The notes: generated from the sequence alone by a model not told the origin. DNA of 64,000 nucleotides from Dictyobacter aurantiacus (GCF_003967515.1 NZ_BIFQ01000001.1:2170001-2234000), one strand, 5' to 3'. Positions 43,490 through 53,123 are shown, counted from the stretch's first letter. Translations and numbers: made by a program.

Positions 43490-44818
43490 TTATTTCGGCC
43501 TGCGCTTACGCCCTGGGGACGTAGTCTGGTCCAGTCCCAGATCGCCGGTACGGCGGATATGTGGACGCTTCACATTCTTGACCTCTTCCGCCTTATAACC
43601 TGGATATTTGCGCGCTGTACGTAGCTGCTGGCGCAACATCTTCTGCTCTTTAAATTCAATTGAGAGGCGGCGATAGAGATCTTCCCAGGTATCAAGCACC
43701 TTGACGCGATCATGGGCAGCGATAATCTGTAAGCTCTGCTGGCCCATTTTTGTGCGTAGGTCAGCATTGCTCAGCAGCGTATCGATCTGAGCAGCCAGTT
43801 CATCACTATTGCCGGGCGTAAACAGGAAGCCATTCACCTCGTGGTGTACCAGTTCCGGGAGCGCGTACGAGTTGGCCGCGATTACCGGCAGGCCACAGGC
43901 CATTGCCTCCATCGTCGCCAGACTCTGCAGATCGGCCTCGGACGGAATTACAAATAACGACGATGTCCGCCGCAGCGCCAGCAGGTCCGCGTCACGCACG
44001 AATCCCAGGAAACTGACCCGGTCACCGATCTGTAGCTCCTCCACCTGAGCGCGCAATTCAGCCTCCGCTGGACCCGAGCTGACCAGCGCGACATGGGCGT
44101 CCGTTTTCAACTTTGGCACCGCGTTCAGCAAGACGTCCACACGCTTCTCTTCACTCAGCCGATTGACATGTAGAATCAACGGCTTATCCACGGGCAGGCC
44201 AAACTGGCGCAGAATATCAGGTTCAGGTGCACCAGGCAGATACTTCTGCAAATCTATTCCATTCGAGATCGCGGCCGCCGGAGCCCGCAGTCCATGCTCA
44301 TAAAGCAGATTCAGGGCCGTCATCGTCGGGGCCGTCACATATTCGCACCGATTACAAAAGTTGATCAGATAAGAATAGGTGATATTGCTAAAATGCTTAC
44401 CCAGAAAAGGATCCGAGCTGAGTGAGCGGCTCATATTAATGGGTAGGTAGTGATTGGTGGTAATCACCGGTTTGCGCAGGCCACCCGCCAGTAGTTGAGC
44501 GATATTGCCCAGCACAATCGGGGAGTGAATATGGATAATATCTGGATCGGAGCGTTTGATCAGGTTGCGCACAGGAACAAAAGGGAGGAATGGGATACGC
44601 AGATCCTTATATGTTGGCCATTCAAACGAAGAGAAGCGATAGACGCGTACCTTCTGTTCCATTCTGCGCACATCGCGTGCCCCATAGCTGGGGGCCACCA
44701 CCCATACCTGGTGGCCGCGATTGGCGAAATCGGTTGCCAGGCCGTGAGTCACGGTTGGCACGCCTCCCACCATTGGAGGATACTGGTCGGTCACAATCAT
44801 GATACGCATATCTACCAC
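43490..44818 (-). CDS. GT4-family glycosyltransferase
   Basis: A 442-residue GT-B enzyme. N-terminal MRIMIVTDQYPPMVGGVPTVTH is the acceptor-loop GGV motif. The C-terminal domain has ILHVNRLSEEKRVDVLL, the FLGFVRDADLLALRRTSSLFVIPSEADLQSLATMEAMACGLPVI donor region, and a basic tail. The overall form is close to diacylglycerol glucosyltransferases and PimB-like mannosyltransferases. Soluble or membrane-peripheral. The frame opens with GTG at 44818; an ATG at 44809 giving MRIMIVTD is equally likely. Lipid or polysaccharide acceptor cannot be decided. Confidence 0.9.
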   Translation of the reverse strand: MVDMRIMIVTDQYPPMVGGVPTVTHGLATDFANRGHQVWVVAPSYGARDVRRMEQKVRVYRFSSFEWPTYKDLRIPFLPFVPVRNLIKRSDPDIIHIHSPIVLGNIAQLLAGGLRKPVITTNHYLPINMSRSLSSDPFLGKHFSNITYSYLINFCNRCEYVTAPTMTALNLLYEHGLRAPAAAISNGIDLQKYLPGAPEPDILRQFGLPVDKPLILHVNRLSEEKRVDVLLNAVPKLKTDAHVALVSSGPAEAELRAQVEELQIGDRVSFLGFVRDADLLALRRTSSLFVIPSEADLQSLATMEAMACGLPVIAANSYALPELVHHEVNGFLFTPGNSDELAAQIDTLLSNADLRTKMGQQSLQIIAAHDRVKVLDTWEDLYRRLSIEFKEQKMLRQQLRTARKYPGYKAEEVKNVKRPHIRRTGDLGLDQTTSPGRKRRPK

Positions 44819-44927
44819 TCACTTCCCACAAGAAATGCTGCCATATAAAATATCCTCCATAGAATACCACAATCTCTAGTAGAAATAAAAAAAGCCGCCA
44901 AATGAACCAATATCCAGAAGCCTGGAT

Positions 44928-44989
44928 ACATATTTTATCTGGTGCAGCAGGGGCGCGGATGCGCCCCTGCTGCACCAGATAAAATATGT
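44928..44989. repeat. 62-bp palindrome, 29-bp perfect arms, GGAT loop
   Basis: Arms 44928-44956 and 44961-44989 are exact reverse complements. The apex GGGCGC-GGAT-GCGCCC and GGTGCA/TGCACC blocks match the palindrome at 29295-29348; the AT-rich outer parts do not. A GC-rich tail with CGCATGCGGACGCCCG follows. A small 7-bp hairpin lies at 44911-44928. Confidence 0.95.
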
Positions 44990-45066
44990 GTGCGACCGCG
45001 CATGCGGACGCCCGTGCGGGGGCGCTCATGCATACCACCAGGAAAAAGTCCAATACTCTTCAATGC

Positions 45067-45098
45067 AAAACAGGCGACCAAAGCTGGTCGCCTGTTTT
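45067..45098 (-). terminator. terminator after rplY
   Basis: Perfect 14-bp stem 45067-45080 / 45085-45098 (AAAACAGGCGACCA and complement), AAGC loop, with T-runs at both ends. Lies 20 bases past the rplY stop. Confidence 0.88.
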
Positions 45099-45118
45099 TG
45101 CGTTCAATCGCGCTAGTA

Positions 45119-45772
45119 TTATTCCGCGCTCTCCTCGGAAGGTGCGGGAGTCTCCTCGGCGGCGGGGGCCTCTTCAGCAGCCTCGGCCTCAGGAGCGGCT
45201 GTCTCAGGCAGCTCGACACGTGGCGCCGAAACCTTCACAATAGGTTCCTCTGGATCGGTCACCAGCTTATAGCCGTTCGGCAGCTTGACGTCTTTAGCGT
45301 GCAAGGTCGAATCGATGTCTTCCAGGGACGTGATATCCACATCCAGGCTCTCGACGATAGATGCAGCAGTACACTCGACCGTCAGGGCATCGAGCAGGTG
45401 AAGCAGAATGCCACCCTGAATCTTGACGCCAGGAGCCTCGCCAACAAAGTGCAGAGGCACCTTCACCTCAAGGCGCTCGCGCAGACTGACGCGGGTGAAA
45501 TCCACATGCAGCACCTCACCGGTAGGCGCGTGCTGAACGTGACGGATCAGGGCCGTCTGCTCAGGAGCATCTGGCAAGCGCAGATTAATGATGTTACGCG
45601 CAGCATGTTGACGGCGTAGACGGTCGAAGATCACTGCATCGAGTTGAATAGGCATCGGATCTTGCTTATGCCCATAGACATTGGCGGGAATCAAACCCTC
45701 ACGGCGCAGACGCCGGGTGGCCTTTCCCATTACTGTTCGTGGTTGCACTTCTAATACAGTTCGTTCTGCCAT
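45119..45772 (-). CDS. rplY: 50S ribosomal protein L25/general stress protein Ctc
   Basis: A 217-residue protein of the two-domain TL5/CTC type. The N-terminal L25 domain binds 5S rRNA (GKATRRLRREGLIPANVYG, then LIRHVQHAPTGEVLHVDF). The C-terminal domain begins at VKVPLHFVGEAPGVK. A Glu/Ala/Pro-rich acidic tail (PEAEAAEEAPAAEETPAPSEESAE region) ends it. GAGGAAGAAG precedes the ATG. Confidence 0.95.
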   Translation of the reverse strand: MAERTVLEVQPRTVMGKATRRLRREGLIPANVYGHKQDPMPIQLDAVIFDRLRRQHAARNIINLRLPDAPEQTALIRHVQHAPTGEVLHVDFTRVSLRERLEVKVPLHFVGEAPGVKIQGGILLHLLDALTVECTAASIVESLDVDITSLEDIDSTLHAKDVKLPNGYKLVTDPEEPIVKVSAPRVELPETAAPEAEAAEEAPAAEETPAPSEESAE

Positions 45773-45920
45773 AGCTAACTTCTTCCTCTTTCCGTTTGAT
45801 AATATCTATTCTAGCCCGATCCCACATGGGGCCGGGCAGAATATGAGCAGTTTTTCCCGACTCATCCTTCTCCTAAAAATAGGGATGACAGTATCATGTA
45901 TCGGCATAAACTCAGGAGAA

Positions 45921-47681
45921 CTACTTCTTACTTCTTCTTACGTGAAAGAAGGTCATCAACGCTTCAAAATCCAGTGTATTGAGTACATCTTCAGGACGTA
46001 ACCAGCCCTTGCGAGCTATCCCTATACCATATCGCATCACGTCAATCCCTGCAACCGAATGGGCGTCTGGATTGACAGGAATCTTGATCCCTTTGTCGCG
46101 CGCCTTGCGCACATAGCGCCAATCCAGGTCCAGGCGCGAAGGATGAGCATTGATCTCGATACAGGTACCGTGCTTCGCAGCGGCATCGATCACCTGATCC
46201 AGGTCGATGGGATAGCCGGGACGGCCGAGCAGGATACGACCAGTCGCGTGACCGATGATATCGACATAGGGATTGGCGATGGCGCGCAGCATACGCTGGG
46301 TCTGCTCCTCCTGGGAAAGGTTAAAATTGCTATGGATGGATGCGACCACAAAATCCAGGCTGGCCAGCACATCATCCGGAAAATCCAGCGCGCCATCGCG
46401 CAGGATATCGCATTCGGTCCCTTTCAGAATGCGGAAGCGGCCAGCATACTCTTCGTTGAGCTTGTCGATCTCCTCACCCTGGCGCTTCAGGTCATCGGGA
46501 CGCAAGCCACCGGCATAGGCCGCGGCCTGGCTATGGTCACACATTCCCAGGTAGCTGTAGCCACGAGCGATACAGCCCTCAGCCATGTCGCGAATGCTAT
46601 TCTGACCATCGCTCCAGGTCGAGTGGGCGTGCAGCACACCACGCAGATCGCTTTCCCGCACCAACGCTGGCAGAGCATGGCGCGCCGCCGCGTCAATCTC
46701 ACCCATGTCCTCGCGCAGCTCAGGCTCCACATAATCCATCTTCAGCGCGTGGTAGATATCGGTCTCATCTTTACAGGGTACCAGGGTCTCATTGCCGTTC
46801 TCAACCTTGAACAGACCATAGTCGTTGATGGTCATGCCCATACTGAGAGCACGACGGCGCAGGGGGATATGGTGCTCGCGTGAACCGGTGAAATGGTGCA
46901 GGGTATAGGGGAACTGGCTATCGTTCACCAGGCGCAGATCCATGGCGATGCCGCTGCTGAGGACGACGCTGGATTTGGTTTCGCCCTTGCCGGTAATCGC
47001 CTTCACCGAGGGCTGACTGGTAAAGAAATCCATAATCGCGCGCCGCACGTCGCTGGCCGCCTGGTCATCGACGCTCAGGACCATATCGATATCCTTGACC
47101 GTCTCACGGCGGCGGCGCAGGCTGCCCGCGATCTGCAGACGTACCACACCGGGCTGCTCCGCCAGGGCCGCGCGAATGCGTTCCGCCTCCGCTTCTGCCA
47201 CATCATATAAATAGCGATCGGAATGCTGGCTCAAGAACTCGAGACCCTGAAGAATCTTCTCCTGCGTCTTCTTGCCAAAGCCGGGGATATGCGCAATGCG
47301 ATCGTCCTTGCAGGCCTGCTCCAGTTCCGCCAGACTATTGATGTTCAACTGCTGATAGATCGTATTGATACGCTTGGGACCCATGCCCGGGATGCGCCGC
47401 ATATCCAGCTTGACCTGGGGCGTATTGGCCACCAGTTCATCATAGAACGCGATATGGTCGGTCTCCACCGCCTCCTCGATACGCTTGATCATTGTTGAGC
47501 CCAGGCCAGGCGTGCCTTTAAGCTTACCTTCCTTGACCAGCTGCTCAAGATTGCCCTCCAGCGATCCCACCGCTCGCGCGGCATTCTCATAGGCGCGAAT
47601 CTCAAACACACTGCTCCCCTCTTTTAAGGCCAGCAGGACCGCGATATCTTCCAGCAAACCGGCGACTTGATTTTTATCCAT
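45921..47681 (-). CDS. polX: DNA polymerase/3'-5' exonuclease PolX
   Basis: A 586-residue family X polymerase with PHP domain, standard length. Residues 1-240 hold the helix-hairpin-helix motifs (RIPGMGPKRINTIY, HIPGFGKKTQEKIL) and the nucleotidyl-transferase site AGSLRRRRETVKDIDMVLS. The C-terminal PHP part has the metal motifs LHAHSTWSDG, MCDHSQ and NAHPSRLDLDW. Known role: gap filling and end trimming in base-excision repair. The second of two adjacent ATGs (47681) is better spaced from GAGAGG. It follows an unknown gene by nine bases. Confidence 0.95.
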   Translation of the reverse strand: MDKNQVAGLLEDIAVLLALKEGSSVFEIRAYENAARAVGSLEGNLEQLVKEGKLKGTPGLGSTMIKRIEEAVETDHIAFYDELVANTPQVKLDMRRIPGMGPKRINTIYQQLNINSLAELEQACKDDRIAHIPGFGKKTQEKILQGLEFLSQHSDRYLYDVAEAEAERIRAALAEQPGVVRLQIAGSLRRRRETVKDIDMVLSVDDQAASDVRRAIMDFFTSQPSVKAITGKGETKSSVVLSSGIAMDLRLVNDSQFPYTLHHFTGSREHHIPLRRRALSMGMTINDYGLFKVENGNETLVPCKDETDIYHALKMDYVEPELREDMGEIDAAARHALPALVRESDLRGVLHAHSTWSDGQNSIRDMAEGCIARGYSYLGMCDHSQAAAYAGGLRPDDLKRQGEEIDKLNEEYAGRFRILKGTECDILRDGALDFPDDVLASLDFVVASIHSNFNLSQEEQTQRMLRAIANPYVDIIGHATGRILLGRPGYPIDLDQVIDAAAKHGTCIEINAHPSRLDLDWRYVRKARDKGIKIPVNPDAHSVAGIDVMRYGIGIARKGWLRPEDVLNTLDFEALMTFFHVRRSKK

Positions 47682-47690
47682 CATAACCTC

Positions 47691-48158
47691 TCACATGAGA
47701 CGCAAATCAAAAAACTCTGGTGGGTGAGCCGATACTTCGAATGGATGGCGCCCCTTCAAATCGCGATTCAAATAGCGCTTACAATCGAAGTGGACCAGCA
47801 GCCAGCAATACATATCATGGGTGACAAAGACCGCGTCCCACGGTTTCTCTTCGCCCATATCGAGCGGTTGATTGCAGACAAAGCACCGTGCCATGCCCGC
47901 CGCAACGGCCCGCTCGAACCAGCTCAACACAAACTCATTCATATCATCCAGGGTCATCATCTCCAGAGACGACTCTGGATAGCCAAATAGCACCGGATCG
48001 GGGCATTCCCGAAAGTCATCGTTAGCGCGACTGAGAGCGAGCAGCGGCGCACGTACCGCTACCTTTATTTCATCGTGTTCAGGGTCTTGCGCGGACGAAA
48101 CCACGTCTGTCAGCAGCAATCCTTCACGAGCAAACCAGGCTAATAATTCGTTTCGCAT
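47691..48158 (-). CDS. unknown protein co-encoded with PolX
   Basis: A 155-residue soluble protein with a central C-x2-C (CFVCNQ), followed by histidines and Cys in THDMYCWLLVHFDCKRYL, which could form a zinc site. I do not recognise a family. It ends seven or nine bases before polX, so co-transcription is likely. A role in DNA repair would be guilt by association only. Confidence 0.7.
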   Translation of the reverse strand: MRNELLAWFAREGLLLTDVVSSAQDPEHDEIKVAVRAPLLALSRANDDFRECPDPVLFGYPESSLEMMTLDDMNEFVLSWFERAVAAGMARCFVCNQPLDMGEEKPWDAVFVTHDMYCWLLVHFDCKRYLNRDLKGRHPFEVSAHPPEFFDLRLM

Positions 48159-48293
48159 ACCTTATATTCTATAACATCATGCCGTTCAGGCCGCGTGGCA
48201 CCACAGCCTGATAGCGAAAGGGAGAAATGAAATGTTTTACAATAAAAGAACAGCTACATCGGTGTTCTCCTCATTTAGCAAAGGTTTTCAAAC

Positions 48294-48899
48294 ATGCAAT
48301 TAACACAACAGGATCCACGGCCTGGTCTGGGACGCTTATTCCTTACCTGGACCAGCATTGGACTGCAATCATTCGGTGGTGGTGCGACCACAAATATCTT
48401 GATTCAACGCGAGTTTGTCCAGAAGCGTCCCTGGATGACCATGGATGAATATACACACTACTGGAACTTATGCTTATTTGCGCCAGGAATTAACCTCGTT
48501 GCCTTAACTATTCTAATTGGGAAGAAGCTAGGTGGAAATGCTGGTATTTTTGTCTCTCTATTGGGACTGCTCCTGCCCAGCGCGAGCATTACCTGTCTGC
48601 TCGCCGCTGGATTCAAGCAGGTGGAGCATCTTCACCTGGTTCAGGCTATCCTGCAGGGAGTGGTTCCGGCGACGGCGGGTATTATGCTGCTGGTCGGTAT
48701 CAACTTTGCCCAGCCTCAACTAATGCGCGCCTACAAGGAGGGTCTGCTCAACCTGATTATCAGCGTGGCGCTCATCGCGCTCTGCACGATAGCCATTATC
48801 ATCAAAGTGCCCGTCTTCATCGTCCTCACCGGTACCGCGCTGCTGGGCGTGCTCTGCTTCACACGTCCCCTGCTCGAAAAGAAAGGCGAGGAGCACTAA
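48294..48899 (+). CDS. chromate transporter subunit, N-terminal half type
   Basis: A 201-residue CHR-family membrane protein with the motif FLTWTSIGLQSFGGGATTNIL and FAPGINLVALTILIGKKLGG. Single-domain CHR proteins work as pairs; its partner follows one base downstream. Known: chromate efflux, sometimes sulfate-related. The start has AAAGG upstream. Confidence 0.88.
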   Translation: MQLTQQDPRPGLGRLFLTWTSIGLQSFGGGATTNILIQREFVQKRPWMTMDEYTHYWNLCLFAPGINLVALTILIGKKLGGNAGIFVSLLGLLLPSASITCLLAAGFKQVEHLHLVQAILQGVVPATAGIMLLVGINFAQPQLMRAYKEGLLNLIISVALIALCTIAIIIKVPVFIVLTGTALLGVLCFTRPLLEKKGEEH

Positions 48900-48900
48900 A

Positions 48901-49413
48901 TTGATAAATCCAATCGCATATTTCTTACTCTTTTTCAAAGCCACCGTCTTCTCATCCGGCGGCTTCAGCAATCTACCCAGCCTGCAGCAGGATCTGACTG
49001 CCAATCACTGGGCGGTCGAGGCCGACTTTGGGAAATCTGTCTCCATCGGGCAGATCAGTCCGGGACCCAACGGGCTATGGGTCATCTGCCTGGGCTACCT
49101 CACTTATGGTTTTATGGGGGCTCTGCTGGCTCTGATAGCAATCACCATCCCGCCATTCTTCGTGCTGGTCGTCGCCAGCGTATATGGGCGCATCGAACAC
49201 CAGCGCTGGGTGCCTGGCCTGATGCGCGGCATCTCGCTGGCCGTAGTCGGAACCTTCCTCACCGTCTTCTGGACCATCAGTAGCGGCTCTGGGGCCGACT
49301 GGCGTAGCTGGGCCATCTGTGCCATCGCCTTCGCGCTGGCCTACAGCCGGCGCGTCAATATCTTTCTGATCCTCGTGCTCGCAGCCGGCGCCGGCTACCT
49401 TATCTATCGCTAA
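48901..49413 (+). CDS. chromate transporter subunit, C-terminal half type
   Basis: A 170-residue CHR-family protein of opposite expected topology to its partner: FFKATVFSSGGFSNLPSLQQDL, then the SIGQISPGPNGLWVICLGYL core. It starts with TTG at 48901, supported by GAGGAG about nine bases upstream within the end of the first gene. The pair forms a short-chain ChrA1/ChrA2-type transporter. Confidence 0.86.
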   Translation: MINPIAYFLLFFKATVFSSGGFSNLPSLQQDLTANHWAVEADFGKSVSIGQISPGPNGLWVICLGYLTYGFMGALLALIAITIPPFFVLVVASVYGRIEHQRWVPGLMRGISLAVVGTFLTVFWTISSGSGADWRSWAICAIAFALAYSRRVNIFLILVLAAGAGYLIYR

Positions 49414-49425
49414 CAAAATTTCCTT

Positions 49426-49480
49426 TATATATGGCGGTGTGATGTGTGCGCAATGCGCACACATCACACCGCCATATATA
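49426..49480. repeat. 55-bp palindrome, 27-bp perfect arms
   Basis: Arms 49426-49452 and 49454-49480 are exact reverse complements around one adenine. Followed by TGAGCGCCGTAGGCGC, which resembles the GC-rich tail near other palindromes. It lies between convergent chromate-transporter and rarA genes. Confidence 0.95.
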
Positions 49481-49537
49481 CACTTCTGAGCGCCGTAGGC
49501 GCGTGGTGTCATGGCCGAAGGCACAAACTCATGGCTT

Positions 49538-50992
49538 TCAGCCATCATCCTTTTCGGCCTGCTGACCTGCATTCCTCTTTTCCAGCCATTGGCGGATACT
49601 ATTCTCTTTGCCTTGATTGCCGGGCTCATAGAAATGGCGTCCCACCAGGCTTTCTGGCAGGTACTCCTGCAAGCGATCGGAAGGAGGTCGTTCGGGATCA
49701 TCGATCTGCATATCTTTATAGTAGTCGTGGGCATACTTGTATTCTTTACCGTAACCGAGCTGCTTCATCAAGCCAGTAGGAGCATTGCGGATCCAGAGCG
49801 GAACGGGATCGTTGTGACCGTTGAGGATTTCGGCCCGAATCTGGTTGTAGGCGTTATAGACGGCATTGCTCTTGGGGGCTACGGCCAGGTAGACTACCGC
49901 CTCAGCCAGGATAACACCCGCCTCCGGCATGCCCACAAAGTGTACCCCCTGCTGGGCCGCGACACAGATAGAGAGGGCCTGCGGATCGGCCAGGCCAATA
50001 TCCTCTGCGGCCATGCGCACCACGCGACGCGCGATATATAAGGGATCTTCACCGGCTTCCAGCATGCGGATCAGCCAGTACAGGCTGCCATCGGGATCCG
50101 AGCCTCGTACGGCCTTGTGCAGGGCTGAGATCATATCATAGTGCTGATCGCCACCTTTATCGTACTGCAAGGCCCGATGCTGCATGGCATCCTCAATCAT
50201 TTCGGTGGTAACCTCAACCGGCTCACCCTCCACCACCGGCTCGCCCGTGCCCACGACCGCCAGTTCAAGCACATTGAGGGCGGTGCGAGCATCGCCACTG
50301 GCAAAGATCGCCACCTGGTGCAGTACCGCATCATCCACCGTCACCTGCCAGTTGCCCAGTCCACGCTCCTTATCAGCCAGCGCGCCGCGCAGGATAGAGA
50401 CGATCTGGTCTTCGGTCAGAGCACGCAGTACAAAGACGCGTGAGCGCGACAGCAGGGCGGAGTTTACCTCAAAGCTAGGATTCTCGGTTGTGGCCCCAAT
50501 CAACGTCACCACCCCACGCTCCACGTGTGGCAGGATAGCATCCTGCTGCGACTTATTGAAGCGATGGATCTCATCAACAAACAGGATCGTGCGCTGGCCC
50601 ATGAAGCGCTGCTTCTTCGCCTCCTCGGCGATCTTGCGCAGGTCGGCCACACCCGCCGAAACAGCGTTCAGACGCACGAAGAGCGCGTGGGTCTGATGGG
50701 CGATTACCTCGGCCAGCGTCGTTTTTCCACTTCCGGGAGGGCCCCAGAGGATCATCGACGAGACCTTATCGTGCTCGATAATGCGGCGCAACAGCTTACC
50801 CGGACCCAGCAGGTGTTCCTGTCCCACTACCTCATCCAATGTACGTGGACGCATGCGAGCCGCCAGCGGCTCACCCGGTCCTGAGCTACCGCTATCGGGG
50901 GCGGCCGTCATATTTTTCTTGTTAGGAGCCGCTTTATCGCCTGAATCAAAGAGAGATCCTTGAAATACCATATATATCTTTTCGCTTTTCAT
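49538..50992 (-). CDS. rarA: replication-associated recombination protein A (AAA+ ATPase)
   Basis: A 484-residue RarA/MgsA clamp-loader-like ATPase acting at stalled forks. N-terminal [19 protein letters not shown], Walker [14 protein letters not shown], Walker [17 protein letters not shown], sensor [18 protein letters not shown] and the C-terminal tetramerisation part with YKYAHDYY. Longer than usual (430-445) at both ends. The first ATG is 50992; 50971 ([10 protein letters not shown]) is a possible alternative that starts near the conserved LF motif. Confidence 0.95.
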   Translation of the reverse strand: MKSEKIYMVFQGSLFDSGDKAAPNKKNMTAAPDSGSSGPGEPLAARMRPRTLDEVVGQEHLLGPGKLLRRIIEHDKVSSMILWGPPGSGKTTLAEVIAHQTHALFVRLNAVSAGVADLRKIAEEAKKQRFMGQRTILFVDEIHRFNKSQQDAILPHVERGVVTLIGATTENPSFEVNSALLSRSRVFVLRALTEDQIVSILRGALADKERGLGNWQVTVDDAVLHQVAIFASGDARTALNVLELAVVGTGEPVVEGEPVEVTTEMIEDAMQHRALQYDKGGDQHYDMISALHKAVRGSDPDGSLYWLIRMLEAGEDPLYIARRVVRMAAEDIGLADPQALSICVAAQQGVHFVGMPEAGVILAEAVVYLAVAPKSNAVYNAYNQIRAEILNGHNDPVPLWIRNAPTGLMKQLGYGKEYKYAHDYYKDMQIDDPERPPSDRLQEYLPESLVGRHFYEPGNQGKENSIRQWLEKRNAGQQAEKDDG

Positions 50993-51118
50993 GCAGTTTC
51001 AAACATAGATGCTTTGCTCATCACAGTATCACATGTTTGCTGCGTTCTGGCAACTGTGTGTCAGACACACTTTTCTCGGGGCGCTCACGCGCCCCCACAC
51101 GCGCGGCCGCGATGGTTT

Positions 51119-51168
51119 TAGTAAGTTAGTGCAACAGGCGCAGCTGCGCCTGTTGCACTAACTTACTA
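51119..51168. repeat. 50-bp perfect palindrome without loop
   Basis: Positions 51119-51143 and 51144-51168 are exact reverse complements, centre CAGCTG. Confidence 0.95.
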
Positions 51169-51179
51169 TGGGAAAAACA

Positions 51180-51240
51180 TTAGTGGTTATGTGGGTGCAT
51201 GGAGGCGCTCGGCACCCCCATGCACCCACATAACCACTAA
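51180..51240. repeat. 61-bp palindrome, 23-bp perfect arms
   Basis: Arms 51180-51202 and 51218-51240 are exact reverse complements around a 15-base GC-rich middle. Contains GGTGCAT/ATGCACC as in the palindrome at 29295. Confidence 0.94.
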
Positions 51241-51424
51241 TCTGTGAGCACCGCAGGTGCGAAAGCGCAGGCGTGCCATAGGCGCGGATAGACACAAAAA
51301 TGTAACAATTCTGGCATATTCCCGCAAATATCTGCGCGTATGATCTAAGTGTTAAAGCGAATATAGAATTGTCGCCTGAAAGATAGATGTACTAATCGAT
51401 GGATGAAAAATAAGGAGAAAAGAA

Positions 51425-52171
51425 ATGGCTGCCCTACATATGCAAGAAGAATACTCACAAACACAGAGACAAAGAAATTCGGATGTCAGGTATACACTCG
51501 GCAATATGCTTTACCTGCTCCTGTCATTTCCTTTGGGCATCATCTACTTTGTAATTCTGGTGGTCGGCCTCTCCGTGGGGCTGGGGACCGTAATCGTCTG
51601 GATCGGGCTGCCAATCTTGCTGCTGACGCTGCTGGCGATCCGTGGCATCGCTATTATGGAGCGCGACCTGGCGGCCAATCTGCTGCAGATGCCGATGCCC
51701 TATATCCCACCACGGCAACCAGTGGAGGGGAAAGGCAAGCTCTTGCGCTGGCTGCGCGGTAGTCTAAGCGACGCGGTCACCTGGAAGAGCATGATCTACA
51801 TGCTGCTCAAGTTTCCTCTGGGCATCATCTCCTTTGTGCTGGTTGTCACGCTGCCGCTAATAGCTTTAGGAATGACGCTGGAGCCGCTGATCTATCTACT
51901 CAACCTCTTTATCGACGGACTGGTTGCTGCGGCCGGGCACCATACTCATAGCTACATGTTTTTCATAGAGATACACGACGGCATCTTCGATCCGATCATG
52001 TTCGCCCGCACATTTATCGCCGTCCCCATCGGTCTACTGGTCGGCTGGGGGAGCCGCATTATCCTGAATGGCCTGGCACAGATGTGCGGCCTGCTGGCAC
52101 GCGCCATGCTATGTCCCAGCCAGATCGACGTGGCCTACCCCAAAGACGACCGCTACGCTAGCATGCATTAA
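51425..52171 (+). CDS. stand-alone sensor-domain membrane protein
   Basis: A 248-residue protein matching by pattern the 'putative sensor' membrane module that usually precedes histidine kinases. Two similar halves each begin YLLLSFPLGIIYFVILVV or YMLLKFPLGIISFVLVV, about four helices in total. The intracellular stretch has RGIAIMERDLAANLL. No kinase domain follows; the gene ends before a terminator. AAGGAG precedes the ATG. Function unknown. Confidence 0.8.
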   Translation: MAALHMQEEYSQTQRQRNSDVRYTLGNMLYLLLSFPLGIIYFVILVVGLSVGLGTVIVWIGLPILLLTLLAIRGIAIMERDLAANLLQMPMPYIPPRQPVEGKGKLLRWLRGSLSDAVTWKSMIYMLLKFPLGIISFVLVVTLPLIALGMTLEPLIYLLNLFIDGLVAAAGHHTHSYMFFIEIHDGIFDPIMFARTFIAVPIGLLVGWGSRIILNGLAQMCGLLARAMLCPSQIDVAYPKDDRYASMH

Positions 52172-52173
52172 TA

Positions 52174-52207
52174 AAAAAGTGTGGGTGTCTCGACATCCAC
52201 ACTTTTT
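52174..52207. terminator. bidirectional terminator
   Basis: Sixteen-base-pair stem with one G-T wobble, arms 52174-52189 and 52192-52207, beginning AAAAA and ending TTTTT. Between the convergent sensor-domain and EamA genes. Confidence 0.88.
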
Positions 52208-52226
52208 GCTGTATTACAAGAACAAA

Positions 52227-53123
52227 TTACAGATTAACCAGGACGATCCCAACAAAGATGACCAGAATGCCCAGCCATTGCGTGAGCCGCAGGCGTTCAC
52301 GCAGGAAGAGCCAGGCCAGCAGGACCGTGACAGCGCTATAGAGCGATGAGAGCATAGTGACCAGTGAGACCTGGCCGGGCTGCATACCACTGGTGTAGGC
52401 GATATACGCCAGCGTGTCAAAGAAGCCAGTGCCCAACAGGAGCAGCCAGACTCTGCCCCGCGGAAACGTGAGCGGCTGCTTCACCAGGGGTGAGCACAAC
52501 AGAAGCACAAACGGCGTCACGATACGGATAAACCAGACAGGCGTGATATTGCCCAGGCCGGGTGTTACCAGGAAACCCAGCACCCAGAATGTCAGGCCAT
52601 ATCCCAGCGAAGCCAGCAGCGCCAGCAGAATCCCTCGACTGGATGCGCCCCGCCGGGGCAACGTCCACAACCGCCTCTCTCTCCCACCAGCCGACGTCGG
52701 AGCTGTCGAACACGCGATAACGCCCAGCAATACCAGTACGATAGCCAGGTTTTGCAGGCCCGTCAACACCTCGCCACTCAAAAGGGCCAGCACTACCGTC
52801 ACCACGGCGTAGCTGGCGGCAATCGGCGAGACCAGAGATAGCGTTCCCACCTGGAACGCACGATAGAGGGCCAGCGAACTAATAATATTGAGCAGCGCAG
52901 CCAGCAAGGCCCATAGCCAGGGCAGCCAGCTCGCCTGCGCGAACATATGCTGGAGCTCCCCAGTCACAAGCAAATAAATGGTTAAACCAAAGATGCCAAC
53001 AAACTGTAGATAGCAAAGCGTGCGATAGGTACCAATACGGTGCGTCGCATAGCGTGCGCAGAAATCACCGAGTCCCCAGAAGATAGCCGCCATAAGTCCA
53101 TAAAAAATACCCATAGATGACAT
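52227..53123 (-). CDS. EamA/DMT-family transporter
   Basis: A 298-residue membrane protein with ten helices in two EamA repeats: MAAIFWGLGDFCARYA at the start and LLLGTGFFDTLAYIAYTSGMQPGQVSLVTMLSSLYSAVTVLLAWLFLRERL in the second. Drug/metabolite transporter superfamily; substrate unknown. The ATG at 53123 lies in the loop of a 10-bp hairpin and no ribosome site precedes it. A second ATG at 53114 (MGIFYG) lies in the hairpin arm. Confidence 0.9.
   Translation of the reverse strand: MSSMGIFYGLMAAIFWGLGDFCARYATHRIGTYRTLCYLQFVGIFGLTIYLLVTGELQHMFAQASWLPWLWALLAALLNIISSLALYRAFQVGTLSLVSPIAASYAVVTVVLALLSGEVLTGLQNLAIVLVLLGVIACSTAPTSAGGRERRLWTLPRRGASSRGILLALLASLGYGLTFWVLGFLVTPGLGNITPVWFIRIVTPFVLLLCSPLVKQPLTFPRGRVWLLLLGTGFFDTLAYIAYTSGMQPGQVSLVTMLSSLYSAVTVLLAWLFLRERLRLTQWLGILVIFVGIVLVNL

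Larger units (their letters stand above)
50993..51424. other. repeat-rich intergenic region
   Basis: Gene-free stretch with two long palindromes (51119-51168, 51180-51240) bracketed by GC-rich tail sequences (51076-51110 and 51243-51290). The tail at 51243-51265 is the reverse complement of the one at 9391-9413. The promoter for the sensor-domain gene should lie at 51300-51400 but was not identified. Confidence 0.7.
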
